Below are positions 18,301-26,427 of a stretch of DNA of 64,000 nucleotides, in pieces. Below the pieces are notes generated by a model that ran no database searches, was not told the DNA's origin, and saw only the letters and a list, made by a program, of their open reading frames with translations. Source of the stretch: Cyanobacteria bacterium REEB67 (GTDB taxonomy: Bacteria > Cyanobacteriota > Vampirovibrionia > Obscuribacterales > Obscuribacteraceae). The number at the start of each line of letters is the position of its first letter. The first letter of the stretch is position 1. The position numbers and the translations under genes are program-made. The stretch lies in the NCBI GenBank assembly GCA_018971775.1, contig JAGXAB010000001.1, forward strand, positions 1 through 64,000. The letters are read 5' to 3'.

Positions 18301-18583
18301 GGACAGGCGAAAGGAGCTCGGGGCCAAGCGGGAAAGTCTGACCAATCTGCTCAGCCAGTATGGTTTGAGTGATGGTGTCGACACTCCTTATCGGGGCGGA
18401 CTATTTTTACTGGCCAGGCTTGGTGACAAGCATGAGCAATTGGCCAGAGAGGCACAATTGCTTACAAATCCATCCGATTGGGGACGGACAAAAGACATGG
18501 TGCGTATGTGTTTTTGCTTGACCGATCAGCGTTTTGATGAGGCAATGCGTCGGTTGAGGGAGTTTCTGGCTGGACAGAAATAA
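15344..18583 (+). CDS. Plant-type methionine S-methyltransferase (methyltransferase + aminotransferase-like domains)
   Basis: A 1079-residue protein with the domain order and length (about 1090) of plant methionine S-methyltransferase, which makes S-methylmethionine from methionine and SAM. The N-terminal methyltransferase has motif I EVGTGSGWISI (134-144), GLDLNPVA (157-164) and the family hallmark VGCIPQVLHPNPVPD (218-232), then LSNYCFEQGILEDRFGLPLI (250-269), LGGRPGRQAIEGMFDRRGY (290-308) and ADDTDLASLVELE (321-333). The C-terminal half (about 740-1075) is class I/II aminotransferase-like with QPNNPSG (846-852), ADEIF (876-880) and a PLP-lysine motif SKSFAAGGLRLGF (K918). Short bacterial MmtN proteins lack this half. 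The GTG at 15344 has only a weak ribosome binding site. The call rests on recalled plant sequence, not a search. Confidence 0.87.
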   Translation: MAKVLSVPSKAEILSACGRVADIRAAGESETAGSSLDNAGCFDSLNAHLGALLAALENGKTERSAIKLLHELAGDLAEGHYSGLMLKRVELPTLSRPIELFLTPAVFSPELWGRTFAEGLLKSKEQFHGKKIVEVGTGSGWISILLLLVTDVREILGLDLNPVACLLARLNTWLNGTTEDGEYILTKAGEPIVKAFRVETSDLLGCVLERGEMFDHIVGCIPQVLHPNPVPDQESTTGGEPRSAKELYDLSNYCFEQGILEDRFGLPLIARALEQSQLCLNAGGRVTLVLGGRPGRQAIEGMFDRRGYDCQLVWMRRIQQADDTDLASLVELEREHGIRFHFFMARDSAESVAAETAVKLLQNGRTIYHDLLVYQAVTRFEPEVFSFVRNLTSMHLNSFRKELDFSRLGDERVSFLSRLSQSMLLAKTIPYPHERGDRPLRQLIADYLKSFCYYPATVERIFVGPNRAELASLIFKMTAESGDRLLLSDSLLSVYGQAARASSLDVVVGNDDLSELSALDDLMAPRLIFIAPRQLNNPSPIYLQAIIKQAEAHPERIYVIDDSENFLISSELGSNMTLRLAGSDPLPPNMVFLYGLIKNRISRDLELSFLVNAPAAWMEGLEIGAELSYSRICHSTQLLYQWLFEDLMTFPFPEVVHLPGRLTGNAGETGEGGRAILPPLSSLTKKLARHPVFAPKPVDPEASGMIRLDYGEFETAVPDILVKGLFKGFLVEGESEAQADQLPHIVAERVCAYLRHTRHVQIERQRVVLGQGVFPLFGALIQAFKVKLGRAPLVAVPDGSYGPLYPMLEYYGAEILPVKTSAERAFVLSTKDLVFSRKPDLLWLTQPNNPSGIFMDSERLRSVLELCHRQNIYVFADEIFFLLSDHRLGKWTPASLSVGSHMGGPFADKLFVADGISKSFAAGGLRLGFVVTPDEEWSRLMARTISAPPTAYLRAWDALYSSFLQKAPHNMMDLSQSFSEVESYLMDRRKELGAKRESLTNLLSQYGLSDGVDTPYRGGLFLLARLGDKHEQLAREAQLLTNPSDWGRTKDMVRMCFCLTDQRFDEAMRRLREFLAGQK

Positions 18584-18616
18584 TTTTTGCAATTGAGAGA
18601 GGACGAGGACGATTAA

Positions 18617-19522
18617 ATGACGGCATCCGCAGCACCACCTGATATATCGATGAGAGGCAAGGTCTGTCTCGTCACCGGCGCCACCAGTGGTATCGGTAAA
18701 ATGACGGCGCTGGAGCTGGCCACTAAAGGGGCGACAGTCGTTATCGTCGGTCGCAGTCAGGAGCGCTGCCTCAATACTCTGGCTGAAATCGAAGCGATGA
18801 CAGGCAGCAAAAATCTCGACTATCTTGTCGGCGATCTCTCCTCATTTGTGGAGGTGCGCAGACTTTCACAGGAATTTTTATCCAGGTACAATAAGCTCAA
18901 TGTGCTCGTTAACAATGCCGGCGCAATTTTTATGCGTAAGCAAAACAGTCCCGACGGTCTGGAGATGACCTGGGCCCTCAATCACTTTGCTTATTTCTGG
19001 CTTTCTTGTCTATTGCTCGATGTGCTAAAAGCGAGTTCGCCTAGTCGCATCGTCAACGTATCTTCCGACGCGCATAAGCGTGCCACCATGATCGAGCCGC
19101 CCAATTTTCGCGGCAAAATGCCGGTCGGTTACATCACGTATGCCGATACCAAGCTGGCCAATATTTTGTTTACCAATCAGCTTTCTTACAGCATCAAGTC
19201 GACCGGCGTTACCGTCAATGCTCTCCATCCCGGCGTGGTCGCCACATCTTTTGGTGCAAACAACGGCCTGATCGGCAAAATCATGCAACTTTACGCCAGT
19301 ACTCTCGGCGTGAAACCTGCAGAAGGAGCAAAAACTGTGGTCTACCTGGCCACCGCTCCCGAGCTCTATACGACGACTGGCAAATACTTCGTCAAATGCA
19401 AGGAAGTCAACTCTTCCAGACTTTCTTATGATACCAAATTTGGTACCAAGCTCTGGCAGTGGAGTCTGGATGTATCCGGTCGCCTTGGCATGGATACGCG
19501 GCGCATCGAAATACTTAAATAA
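18617..19522 (+). CDS. Short-chain dehydrogenase/reductase, retinol-dehydrogenase-like
   Basis: A 301-residue classical SDR. NAD(P)-binding TGATSGIG lies at 20-27, NNAG at 99-102, the catalytic Ser at 149-150 (IVNVSSDAH) and YxxxK at 175-179 (YADTK). R46 in IVGRSQER suggests NADP(H) preference. The C-terminal region resembles the RDH11-14/WW-oxidoreductase group (PGVVATSF), whose bacterial members have diverse or unknown substrates. It starts with ATG behind GAGGA, 33 bases after the methionine S-methyltransferase, so co-transcription is likely. A metabolic link to S-methylmethionine is only suggested by position. Confidence 0.85.
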   Translation: MTASAAPPDISMRGKVCLVTGATSGIGKMTALELATKGATVVIVGRSQERCLNTLAEIEAMTGSKNLDYLVGDLSSFVEVRRLSQEFLSRYNKLNVLVNNAGAIFMRKQNSPDGLEMTWALNHFAYFWLSCLLLDVLKASSPSRIVNVSSDAHKRATMIEPPNFRGKMPVGYITYADTKLANILFTNQLSYSIKSTGVTVNALHPGVVATSFGANNGLIGKIMQLYASTLGVKPAEGAKTVVYLATAPELYTTTGKYFVKCKEVNSSRLSYDTKFGTKLWQWSLDVSGRLGMDTRRIEILK

Positions 19523-19747
19523 ATCGATTTGATCAGGGTGCCACTGTCTGTGGTATCAGTTTCTCGAAGATTCGGCCTCAATCGGTGGTTGCCAAGAGGT
19601 CTTTTCGTATTTTCACCATCCTGAAAAGAGCGGATTTTGTCCACCTGTGGGTAATTCTGGGTATATAAAAATTGTTGCTGCTGGGCGCGGCAATAGTTTC
19701 TCTCAGGTGACCTTGCCCTCAGCTCTGTCAGTGTTCCGAGGATTTTT

Positions 19748-22078
19748 ATGGCCGCTTTCGACTATGAACACCAGCAAAACCGAAGCAGTGACGGGCAGAC
19801 CCCCGCCAGTCCGCCTCTGACTGCTCTTGATGCCTATGGTCTGGCTGCCAGGGAGACGAGCGTTGGTCGAGGCGATCAACTGGCTTCCAATGACCGGACC
19901 ATTATCGGGCGGGCCGGAGATGGTCAGGCTTTGAGCGGCAATCAGCAAGCGATGCTCGGTCAGTGGCATGCCGACGAGCCTGCCATCCTCGCCTTTAATG
20001 CCCGTAACGACGCCGATGGGGGCGCTCACCTGCAAAATGCCGTCTATATGTATGCCCGTCGTGTCCTCAAGGAGCAAGGGCTGGATAAGGCCGGTTGGGA
20101 CGTTTATCCGGTCGCTATGCATTCGCCCCTGGACAAAATCGGCGCCGATATCGCTTTGATTAACAATCGCACCGGTGCCCTGGTCTTCATGGACCCCTCT
20201 TCGCGCCGCCTCGATCCCAGGACGGGCGAGCGGGCTTCTTCTTCCGATAGCGCCAAAAATAATGTCCCGGCTCTGCGCGAGCCGGGAGTTGTCGACGCTC
20301 TGCCTCGTTGGTTCGACCGAACGACCGGCAATCTCGAGCTTGATCAGGGCGACGTAGCCATGAATGAGAGCGTTCGGCAATTCAAAGAAGACTTCAGCCA
20401 CCAGATGCATGACCTGACGACTTCGCCGGCGCCTTTTAACATGAAGGACTTTCCGCTTCCGTATATGGGCACCAAGTCTGTCGACCAGACGACCGAGGTT
20501 GCCCAGATTCAGGCCGTCGTCGATTGGGCGGCAAAGGCGGGCAAAGAATCGGCTCGTCAGGGTGACTATGGGATGGCGCGGATGCAACAAGAATTTGGCA
20601 ATGCGCTAGGCGGAGGCGCTCTCAATTTCAGCAAGCGCACCGGATCGGAGCGACTGTCTACCGAGACGCAAAATGCTGTTAACAAGGTCATTGCCGATGA
20701 GGCTTTGCGACGTGCCTATCCGGATCTGGCCCGCAATGCCAATGACAATAGCGCGTCTCCAGCCAAGCGCTCTCAGGTCTTGCAGGACGGCAGCCAGATC
20801 AAGGTCGACAAAGAAAACAATCTGATCGTCAATTTGCGAAATCCCGGTGGTGCCGCCCAAGATCAAGTGATCACCGGCGGATCCGTCACTGATAAGTTTC
20901 GCGCGGCGACGAATTATTGGGTAAGCGCTCAACACAATAGCGAGCGTAAGGCGGAATTTACCGCTCTTTTGCCCAAGAGCGTGCAGAAGGAAATCGCCAA
21001 TGGCCATCTCAAGGTAGAGAAAATACTTGCCGAAATCGGCAACGATCGAAACGCCTTTTCCGGCGGCGGTGCTGGTGTCGACAAACCGCTCGTAACGCGA
21101 GTGGTAAGCCGTCTGGCGGCCTTCAATGCAGATGGTCTGCGCCGCATCACCACCAGCGAAGCCCCTGGAAATGCCGCTCAGGCGACCACAGTCGAGGCTG
21201 CTAAACCGACTGAAAGGTCGAGTACGCCGGTACGCATCAGTCCGGCGGCCGTTCATCAGCAAGTGGGACGCACAAATGGCGGTGATCTTCAAAGACCAAA
21301 GGAAATAATTCCTGCCTCTCCTCCATCGATCACGACGCCCACCAAAAATCTGGCGCCGGTGCCGGCACCAATGGCAAAAGTTGAAACTCCACCCAGTCAT
21401 CTCGGCCGTCCGCAATCCGGTACCGCTGGTGGTGCCTGGCAGCCGGGCGTCGCTCCTGCTCCAATAGTAGGCAAAACTGATCGGCCTGCTGATAAACCGG
21501 TGGCTGCTGTCGAGAGACCCGCGCCCGTAGTCGGGGGGCCTTTGCCCGCCGCCGAGAAGCCTGTCCCCGCGGCCGCCAAAGGCGGAGAGACAGTCATTCA
21601 GGCCGCTCTTCAAAGAGCGACCGAAAAAGCTCCGGAAAATGCTCTGCAAGCTGCTATGCAAAGAGCAGCCATAGCGCGTGCGCAGAAAGAGGCAGAGGCT
21701 GCACCGAAACCGGTGGAAGTCGCTCCCAGGCCAGTTGAGCGGGGGCGTGAACAAGCCGAACGAACGGAACATCTTACACCAGCCGAATTGAAAACGATCG
21801 AGCGGGCGCGCCTTTCCCTCGAGAGCAAGGGCCAATCCAATCTGTCGGAGGGAGACAAAGAGCAAATCGCCTCTTTTCGCTTCGCCGAAGCACAACTGAG
21901 CAAGCCCCTCGGTGGCGATCCGGTGAAGGTTGGAATCGTCGAGCATCTTCGTGGCCTGATGGGACGTGAAGCGCGTGGTGCGGCACTCAGTGCCGCTATG
22001 CTTTCGGTGGTTCTTATGGACTGGTACAATGCCAGCAAGCCTCAAGTCGATGACAGCAACAGGTCAAAATTCTACTAG
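19748..22078 (+). CDS. Large protein of unknown family, no signal peptide
   Basis: A 776-residue protein starting at ATG behind GAGGA. It has no signal peptide and a Gln/Ser-rich N-terminus. The region 60-290 looks globular (e.g. GWDVYPVAMHSPLDKIGADI, then NNRTGALVFMDPSSRRLDPR), about 300-440 is mixed helical, and about 450-640 is Pro/Ala/Val-rich linker with repeated KPV/APVP elements. A helical region follows (about 650-720, RARLSLESKGQSNLSEGDKE). One short hydrophobic stretch near the end (ALSAAMLSVVLMDWYNA) could anchor it. I recognise no family. It forms a two-gene unit with the next gene (two bases apart). Confidence 0.6.
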   Translation: MAAFDYEHQQNRSSDGQTPASPPLTALDAYGLAARETSVGRGDQLASNDRTIIGRAGDGQALSGNQQAMLGQWHADEPAILAFNARNDADGGAHLQNAVYMYARRVLKEQGLDKAGWDVYPVAMHSPLDKIGADIALINNRTGALVFMDPSSRRLDPRTGERASSSDSAKNNVPALREPGVVDALPRWFDRTTGNLELDQGDVAMNESVRQFKEDFSHQMHDLTTSPAPFNMKDFPLPYMGTKSVDQTTEVAQIQAVVDWAAKAGKESARQGDYGMARMQQEFGNALGGGALNFSKRTGSERLSTETQNAVNKVIADEALRRAYPDLARNANDNSASPAKRSQVLQDGSQIKVDKENNLIVNLRNPGGAAQDQVITGGSVTDKFRAATNYWVSAQHNSERKAEFTALLPKSVQKEIANGHLKVEKILAEIGNDRNAFSGGGAGVDKPLVTRVVSRLAAFNADGLRRITTSEAPGNAAQATTVEAAKPTERSSTPVRISPAAVHQQVGRTNGGDLQRPKEIIPASPPSITTPTKNLAPVPAPMAKVETPPSHLGRPQSGTAGGAWQPGVAPAPIVGKTDRPADKPVAAVERPAPVVGGPLPAAEKPVPAAAKGGETVIQAALQRATEKAPENALQAAMQRAAIARAQKEAEAAPKPVEVAPRPVERGREQAERTEHLTPAELKTIERARLSLESKGQSNLSEGDKEQIASFRFAEAQLSKPLGGDPVKVGIVEHLRGLMGREARGAALSAAMLSVVLMDWYNASKPQVDDSNRSKFY

Positions 22079-22080
22079 CC

Positions 22081-24189
22081 ATGACTGAACATCGCGCCAC
22101 CACTGATAGTGCTACTCCTGGCGATGCTTCCGTCGCCGGCGCTGCCGATGACGCTTTGAGCAATAGCTATAATAAAATGATGAGCGAGTTTTACAAGACT
22201 CATGCCGCCGATAAAATTGACACTCCGGCTGGGCCAGGACTTGCCAGTTTTGTCGACCGCATGCCGACCTCTGTTGAGAAAAAAAACGAAGCGGCTGCCC
22301 CTGAGCATTCTGTCGAACCGACTCAGGCTCAACTCAACCTTGCCTACATGCAAAAAACGCTGACCAATTTCTTGCCTGTGGTACTGGCCTCCAGGCAATC
22401 GGAAATGTCTGCACCCGGAGGCGATAAGTCTAGCGCTCAGGCTGTGGACATGGGAACGGTTATTGCCAAGCAAAAGGCCATCGAAGCCGAGGCCAATCGC
22501 GGTGAATTTGGACCGGCGACGAAAGAAGCTTACGGCCAGTATGTTGACTGGTTGGAAAAGAAGGCCATACCTGAAGCTAAGCGCGATTTGAAATATGTCG
22601 GGCTGAGCGAAAATGAAGCAGTCGGAAAGGATAGTAATGCGTCGAACTTGCCGGTCGCTCCGGCCAATGATCTGAAAATAGATCGTAATCATCCTCCGGA
22701 CGTCGCTTCTTTAGAACGCCTGGACGACGCGGTCAAATGGACTCAACGTAGTGATCAACGCGTGGAAGCGGCGACCGCTGCTATTTTAAAAAAAGTCGAC
22801 GGCAGCTATGTCGAATCGATCAACAAGCTCGGATTGCCCCACGGCTGGTTACAGGATATCGAGCGTGACCACGCGCGCTGGCGTACGACCGTCGGCGGAC
22901 TGATCAATAATGCTTTGACCATGCGCTCCAACCTGGAAGTGATGGACGAGCTGAACAAAGCCGGCGGTCAGATGCCGCTTGCCGCGGTGCTCGGCGATCG
23001 CAATAAGATTACTCGCGATAAAGACGGCAAGATTGCCGGCATACATCTGGATTTGCCTCGTACCTGGGACTTGAACGAGGCGGACAATAAAAGTCGGGCC
23101 GAGTACTTAGCCCGGATGGTCCAGGAGACCAATGCCATGCTGGCACCGTCGGTGGCGCAATTGCGCACGCTGGGCGAACATCCTGAGCGCGCCATCAACT
23201 GGGGCGATACCGAGGTGCGCGGCATGCAAGGTCGTTTTGACGCCGCCGGCAATTTCCTTGGTCTGATCAAAAAAGACGACAAAGTGGGCAGCGGCGAGCA
23301 TAGCGCCGCTGTCAATCTGGTCGAAAGCCGCTACAGCACTGAAGAAAAAGACGGCAAAATTATTCTCCATCAAAAAGTGCAGGCCCAGAGTGTACCCTGG
23401 TGGGGCTATCAAAATTTGATCGGCGTTGAAAATGTCGGTAAGCCAATCGATATCACCCGCACTTTCAATCCCGGCGACAGCGTCGTCGTGCGCAGCGAAA
23501 GCGGTTTTGAAGTGAAGCGGGCCGACGATCTATCCAGCTATCGCAACTGGCAAATGGGTAAGCATTACGGTGGCAAAGTCCTGATGGGTGCCCTTGATGC
23601 CGGCATGCTGGTGAGTGGCACCATCGAAGTCGGGGCCGCCTTCCGTGCTGCCCGTATGGCCGGTGTCGGTCTGAGCGGTGCCGATTTGCTTACGCGCGGG
23701 GGCGTCAAAGCCTTGACCAGCGAAGGTGTGGAAGTGAGTTCGCGTATGTTGGCCGGGCAGGCGGGCAAGGGCTTGATGCGCTCGACGGTCGGCGCGACCG
23801 GTCTGCTCAATAATGCCGGCGCTAGAGAAAGTAGTTTCGGCCAGTCAGTCAACACAGCCCGGTCAGTTTATTTCCTTGCCGACGCCGCCGTCGGTCTTGG
23901 TGCGACGGGGTGGCGCGCCGGTCGCTCGCTATCGGGCCGGGGGGAAAGCGCCCTGGCCCCTGCTAGCACCGCACTGCCGGGCCTGGCCCCGGGCAGCGGC
24001 GCTGATCTTTTCTATCGCTTCAACCACAATTTATTCAAAGCCTCCGAATTTGGCTTTGCCCCGATGGTCGGCTCCGAATTTGTGAAAAGTGCCACTCGCC
24101 TGGGTGACAACAGTAATCGACACGTGATTCGCGCCGCCGAAATCGTCGCCAACGATGCCCGGGCCAATCGTTTGAGTATGTCCGAATAG
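22081..24189 (+). CDS. Large protein of unknown family with hydrophobic Gly/Ala helices
   Basis: A 702-residue protein whose ATG lies two bases after the stop of the preceding gene. No signal peptide. The N-terminal 450 residues look soluble and mostly helical. About residues 495-620 hold consecutive Gly/Ala-rich amphipathic to hydrophobic helices (GKVLMGALDAGMLVSGTIEV, GVGLSGADLL, VYFLADAAVGLGATGW) that resemble the hydrophobic pre-toxin segments of large secreted bacterial effectors. No catalytic motif was identified at the C-terminus, so a toxin role is speculative. Its pairing with 19748-22078 suggests that the two products act together. Confidence 0.58.
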   Translation: MTEHRATTDSATPGDASVAGAADDALSNSYNKMMSEFYKTHAADKIDTPAGPGLASFVDRMPTSVEKKNEAAAPEHSVEPTQAQLNLAYMQKTLTNFLPVVLASRQSEMSAPGGDKSSAQAVDMGTVIAKQKAIEAEANRGEFGPATKEAYGQYVDWLEKKAIPEAKRDLKYVGLSENEAVGKDSNASNLPVAPANDLKIDRNHPPDVASLERLDDAVKWTQRSDQRVEAATAAILKKVDGSYVESINKLGLPHGWLQDIERDHARWRTTVGGLINNALTMRSNLEVMDELNKAGGQMPLAAVLGDRNKITRDKDGKIAGIHLDLPRTWDLNEADNKSRAEYLARMVQETNAMLAPSVAQLRTLGEHPERAINWGDTEVRGMQGRFDAAGNFLGLIKKDDKVGSGEHSAAVNLVESRYSTEEKDGKIILHQKVQAQSVPWWGYQNLIGVENVGKPIDITRTFNPGDSVVVRSESGFEVKRADDLSSYRNWQMGKHYGGKVLMGALDAGMLVSGTIEVGAAFRAARMAGVGLSGADLLTRGGVKALTSEGVEVSSRMLAGQAGKGLMRSTVGATGLLNNAGARESSFGQSVNTARSVYFLADAAVGLGATGWRAGRSLSGRGESALAPASTALPGLAPGSGADLFYRFNHNLFKASEFGFAPMVGSEFVKSATRLGDNSNRHVIRAAEIVANDARANRLSMSE

Positions 24190-24300
24190 GCCACTGCCTC
24201 TGCGAGTCTGCTTGATTTGCGAAATAGAGGCGAAGATCTTTTTGGGGCACTTTCGTAGAACTACGAAAAGTAAGCGCCTGACTATAAAAAAGGACTTTTG

Positions 24301-24324
24301 CGTGAATGACTTTCACGACTTTTT
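24301..24324 (+). terminator. Weak hairpin with T-tract after the two-gene unit
   Basis: CGTGAA (24301-24306) and TTCACG (24312-24317) form a 6-bp stem with a TGACT loop, followed three bases later by five T residues ending at 24324. It lies about 110 bases after the stop at 24189 and upstream of the ATG at 24380. A second short inverted repeat (TTTCGTAG / CTACGAAA) precedes it. The stem is short, so termination is uncertain. Confidence 0.35.
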
Positions 24325-24379
24325 CACACCCTGATTTATAAGCTCTAGTCCTGAGGAAGTTACCACGAAGGACACCCCT

Positions 24380-25345
24380 ATGCCACAGTCTGAACAATTT
24401 GGCCCCACACCAGATCTGACACCGCAGGCGCGTCACGACGCCGAAGTCATACAGATTGGCAGTCACGCCGAGCAAATCTTCAATCAAAGTCCCGACGGAT
24501 ATAAGGATGTTTTCAAAGATCTCGAAAAACTGCGCAAGGAAGACACACCCGAGCAGTTTGCCAAGGATCTCGAAGCGATCAACCAGCGCTTGCACCTTGA
24601 CGGTTGGTTGCCCAATATGGAGATCGTCATGACTCCTAAGGGCGGCTTCATGCTCCGACGTCAGAGCGATAGCGAGTGGAAGCAGGAAGCACAACAAAGA
24701 CAACAGCAATACAACGATCGCAGCTACGCCGCTCCCGCTCCGGCTGCCAGTCCCGGTGGTTACAATTCCGGTTATAGCCCTTCCGAAGGTGCAAGCGGTC
24801 GAGGCGGTTATGCGCCGAGACAGCGCTACAATCCCGAACAACGCGGTAACCCCGGCAATTTCAGATACAATCCGCGTGTCTCCGGTGACGCCGCCAAGCG
24901 CATCATGGCCGCCGCTCACTCCGATATCGGTCAGCCAATGTGGCGTGAAACCAATCACGGCGCCAGTGGTGCTCGCGAAGGTTGTGCCGCGTCAGTAAGC
25001 TCGGTCTTGCGCCAGGCCGGTGTTTCCAACGTGCATGAAATGGAATGCCATCGTCTGCAGGCCGCCCTGCAACAAGAAGGCTGGACTGTTTCGCACACAC
25101 CTTCACCTGGCGATGTAGTCTTCGGTTACGGCGGTTTGAGCCGCGCTCACGTCGGTATCGTCGGAGAAAACGGCACAGCCATGGATAATCACTCCAGCAC
25201 CGGCCAGTGGAGCTCGGACAGTTTGAGCTACTTCGGTCGCTGGAATGAAACCGTTTTCCTGCATCCGCCGCAAGCCAAGGATCAGCCCGATACTCCTGCT
25301 CCGACACCAGCGGCTCATACACCCGCTCCCGCTCCCGCCGGTTAA
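24380..25345 (+). CDS. NlpC/P60-like cysteine peptidase domain protein, no signal peptide
   Basis: A 321-residue protein. The N-terminal part (1-100) is helical and unknown. A low-complexity Ala/Pro/Gly/Tyr/Gln linker (101-165) leads into a C-terminal domain (about 168-297) with the NlpC/P60/CHAP layout: Cys202 in EGCAASVSSVL, His257 in GDVVFGYGGLSRAHVGIVG, and a polar third residue near N270/H271 (AMDNHSSTG). Proteins of this fold hydrolyse peptidoglycan cross-links or act as amidases. The C-terminus is a Pro/Ala tail. There is no Sec signal, so it would need a dedicated export route or act inside the cell. The ATG follows GAAGGA. Confidence 0.68.
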   Translation: MPQSEQFGPTPDLTPQARHDAEVIQIGSHAEQIFNQSPDGYKDVFKDLEKLRKEDTPEQFAKDLEAINQRLHLDGWLPNMEIVMTPKGGFMLRRQSDSEWKQEAQQRQQQYNDRSYAAPAPAASPGGYNSGYSPSEGASGRGGYAPRQRYNPEQRGNPGNFRYNPRVSGDAAKRIMAAAHSDIGQPMWRETNHGASGAREGCAASVSSVLRQAGVSNVHEMECHRLQAALQQEGWTVSHTPSPGDVVFGYGGLSRAHVGIVGENGTAMDNHSSTGQWSSDSLSYFGRWNETVFLHPPQAKDQPDTPAPTPAAHTPAPAPAG

Positions 25346-25449
25346 TTGCCAGCGCCGAGTGCCAGGATATTCGGTCGGACCTTTTAGATGTTAAGCTAAC
25401 GGATCTCCGTCACGTCAAGCGAGAGGATCTGAAGCTGGACAGAGTTAAA

Positions 25450-26427
25450 TTGCAGACAGTTAGCTCGGAAAATGCAGAATTGCGCAATGAAGCGGAGCTG
25501 GGCGACAGGCTTCGCGCTATTTTCAGCACTCCGGAGTTTCTGCCGATTTTGCAGGCCATACGCGATTGTGCTCTACCCGACTGGTGGCTGGCCGGTGGTG
25601 CTGTGCGTAACACCGTCTGGAAGAAGATTTTTGGCGATAATTGTGCGCTGACAATAAAAGACTTCGATGTCGCTTTTTACGATGCAAATTCCAGGCGCGA
25701 GGTCGAGGCCGCAACGCGCACCGCCCTGGGAGAGCGTTTCCCCGGATTTATCTTTGACGTCAAAAATCAGGCCAGCTTCGGCAACTGGCGCGATTGGCAT
25801 TTTACATTTACCAGCACCGAGGACGGTGTCGCCCACTGGCTACACACGGCCACCGCAGTCGGCATCCGTTTGAACGACCGGGACGAAATAGATATTTTCG
25901 CGCCCTACGGTCTCGGCGATCTCTTTGCCGGCATCGTTCGCTGTACCAGACCAAATGCCGAGGCGGCTGCCGCTGCCGCCAAAGCCGAGAGCTTCGTGAG
26001 CAAGTGTCCCGGGTTAAAAGTGGTGGCTTTGGTTTTGATGGCCCTGCTTCTAGCAAACTTTATGCTGAGCGCTCCTGTCTTTGCTCAGGCTGAGTCGAAA
26101 TCGAAGATGCAGGCCGCTCCTGCTAAAACTGCCAGGTCGGTTAAGTCTGCAGAATCGGCAACATCCGTGCCGTCAAAAGAAGATCGCGCCATCGACCTGG
26201 TCTGGGTCCGTCCCGAGGTAAAGGTCTGGTGCAAAAATTTCAATGGGGTCGATGGCGTCAGCAAGATCGGCGGTCACGCTTCAGTCAGCGCCGAGCCTGA
26301 TAGCGACCATCCCGGCGGCAAAATCTATCTCGTCCACGTTTTTGAGGATCTGCCCGACCATATCGCTACATTCGGCTGGTATACGGTCGATCTGCGCAGC
26401 GGCAAAGTAGGGAAGAAAGATATTTAG
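25450..26427 (+). CDS. NTP_transf_6-type nucleotidyltransferase fused to an exported-type domain
   Basis: A 325-residue two-part protein. Residues about 14-190 match the bacterial nucleotidyltransferase family once called DUF925: LPDWWLAGGAVRNTVWKKIF, the metal site KDFDVAFYD, VKNQASF, TATAVGVRL-like TATAVGIRLN and FAPYGLGDLFAGIVR. Where that domain normally ends (SKCPGLKVV) the frame runs straight into a signal-peptide-like segment (VVALVLMALLLANFMLSAPV then FAQA) and about 115 further residues of unknown type. An in-frame GTG at 25996 would give the second part its own start with a near-ideal signal peptide. The annotated start is TTG at 25450. The stop overlaps the convergent murI end by four bases. 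Confidence 0.7.
   Translation: MQTVSSENAELRNEAELGDRLRAIFSTPEFLPILQAIRDCALPDWWLAGGAVRNTVWKKIFGDNCALTIKDFDVAFYDANSRREVEAATRTALGERFPGFIFDVKNQASFGNWRDWHFTFTSTEDGVAHWLHTATAVGIRLNDRDEIDIFAPYGLGDLFAGIVRCTRPNAEAAAAAAKAESFVSKCPGLKVVALVLMALLLANFMLSAPVFAQAESKSKMQAAPAKTARSVKSAESATSVPSKEDRAIDLVWVRPEVKVWCKNFNGVDGVSKIGGHASVSAEPDSDHPGGKIYLVHVFEDLPDHIATFGWYTVDLRSGKVGKKDI

Noticed and set aside
20606-22045. A 479-codon open frame antisense to the gene at 19748-22078
   Set aside because: Its product is rich in Arg/Ser/Phe/Cys with no domain, the plus-strand gene has a good ribosome binding site and normal composition, and long antisense frames are common opposite such codon usage.
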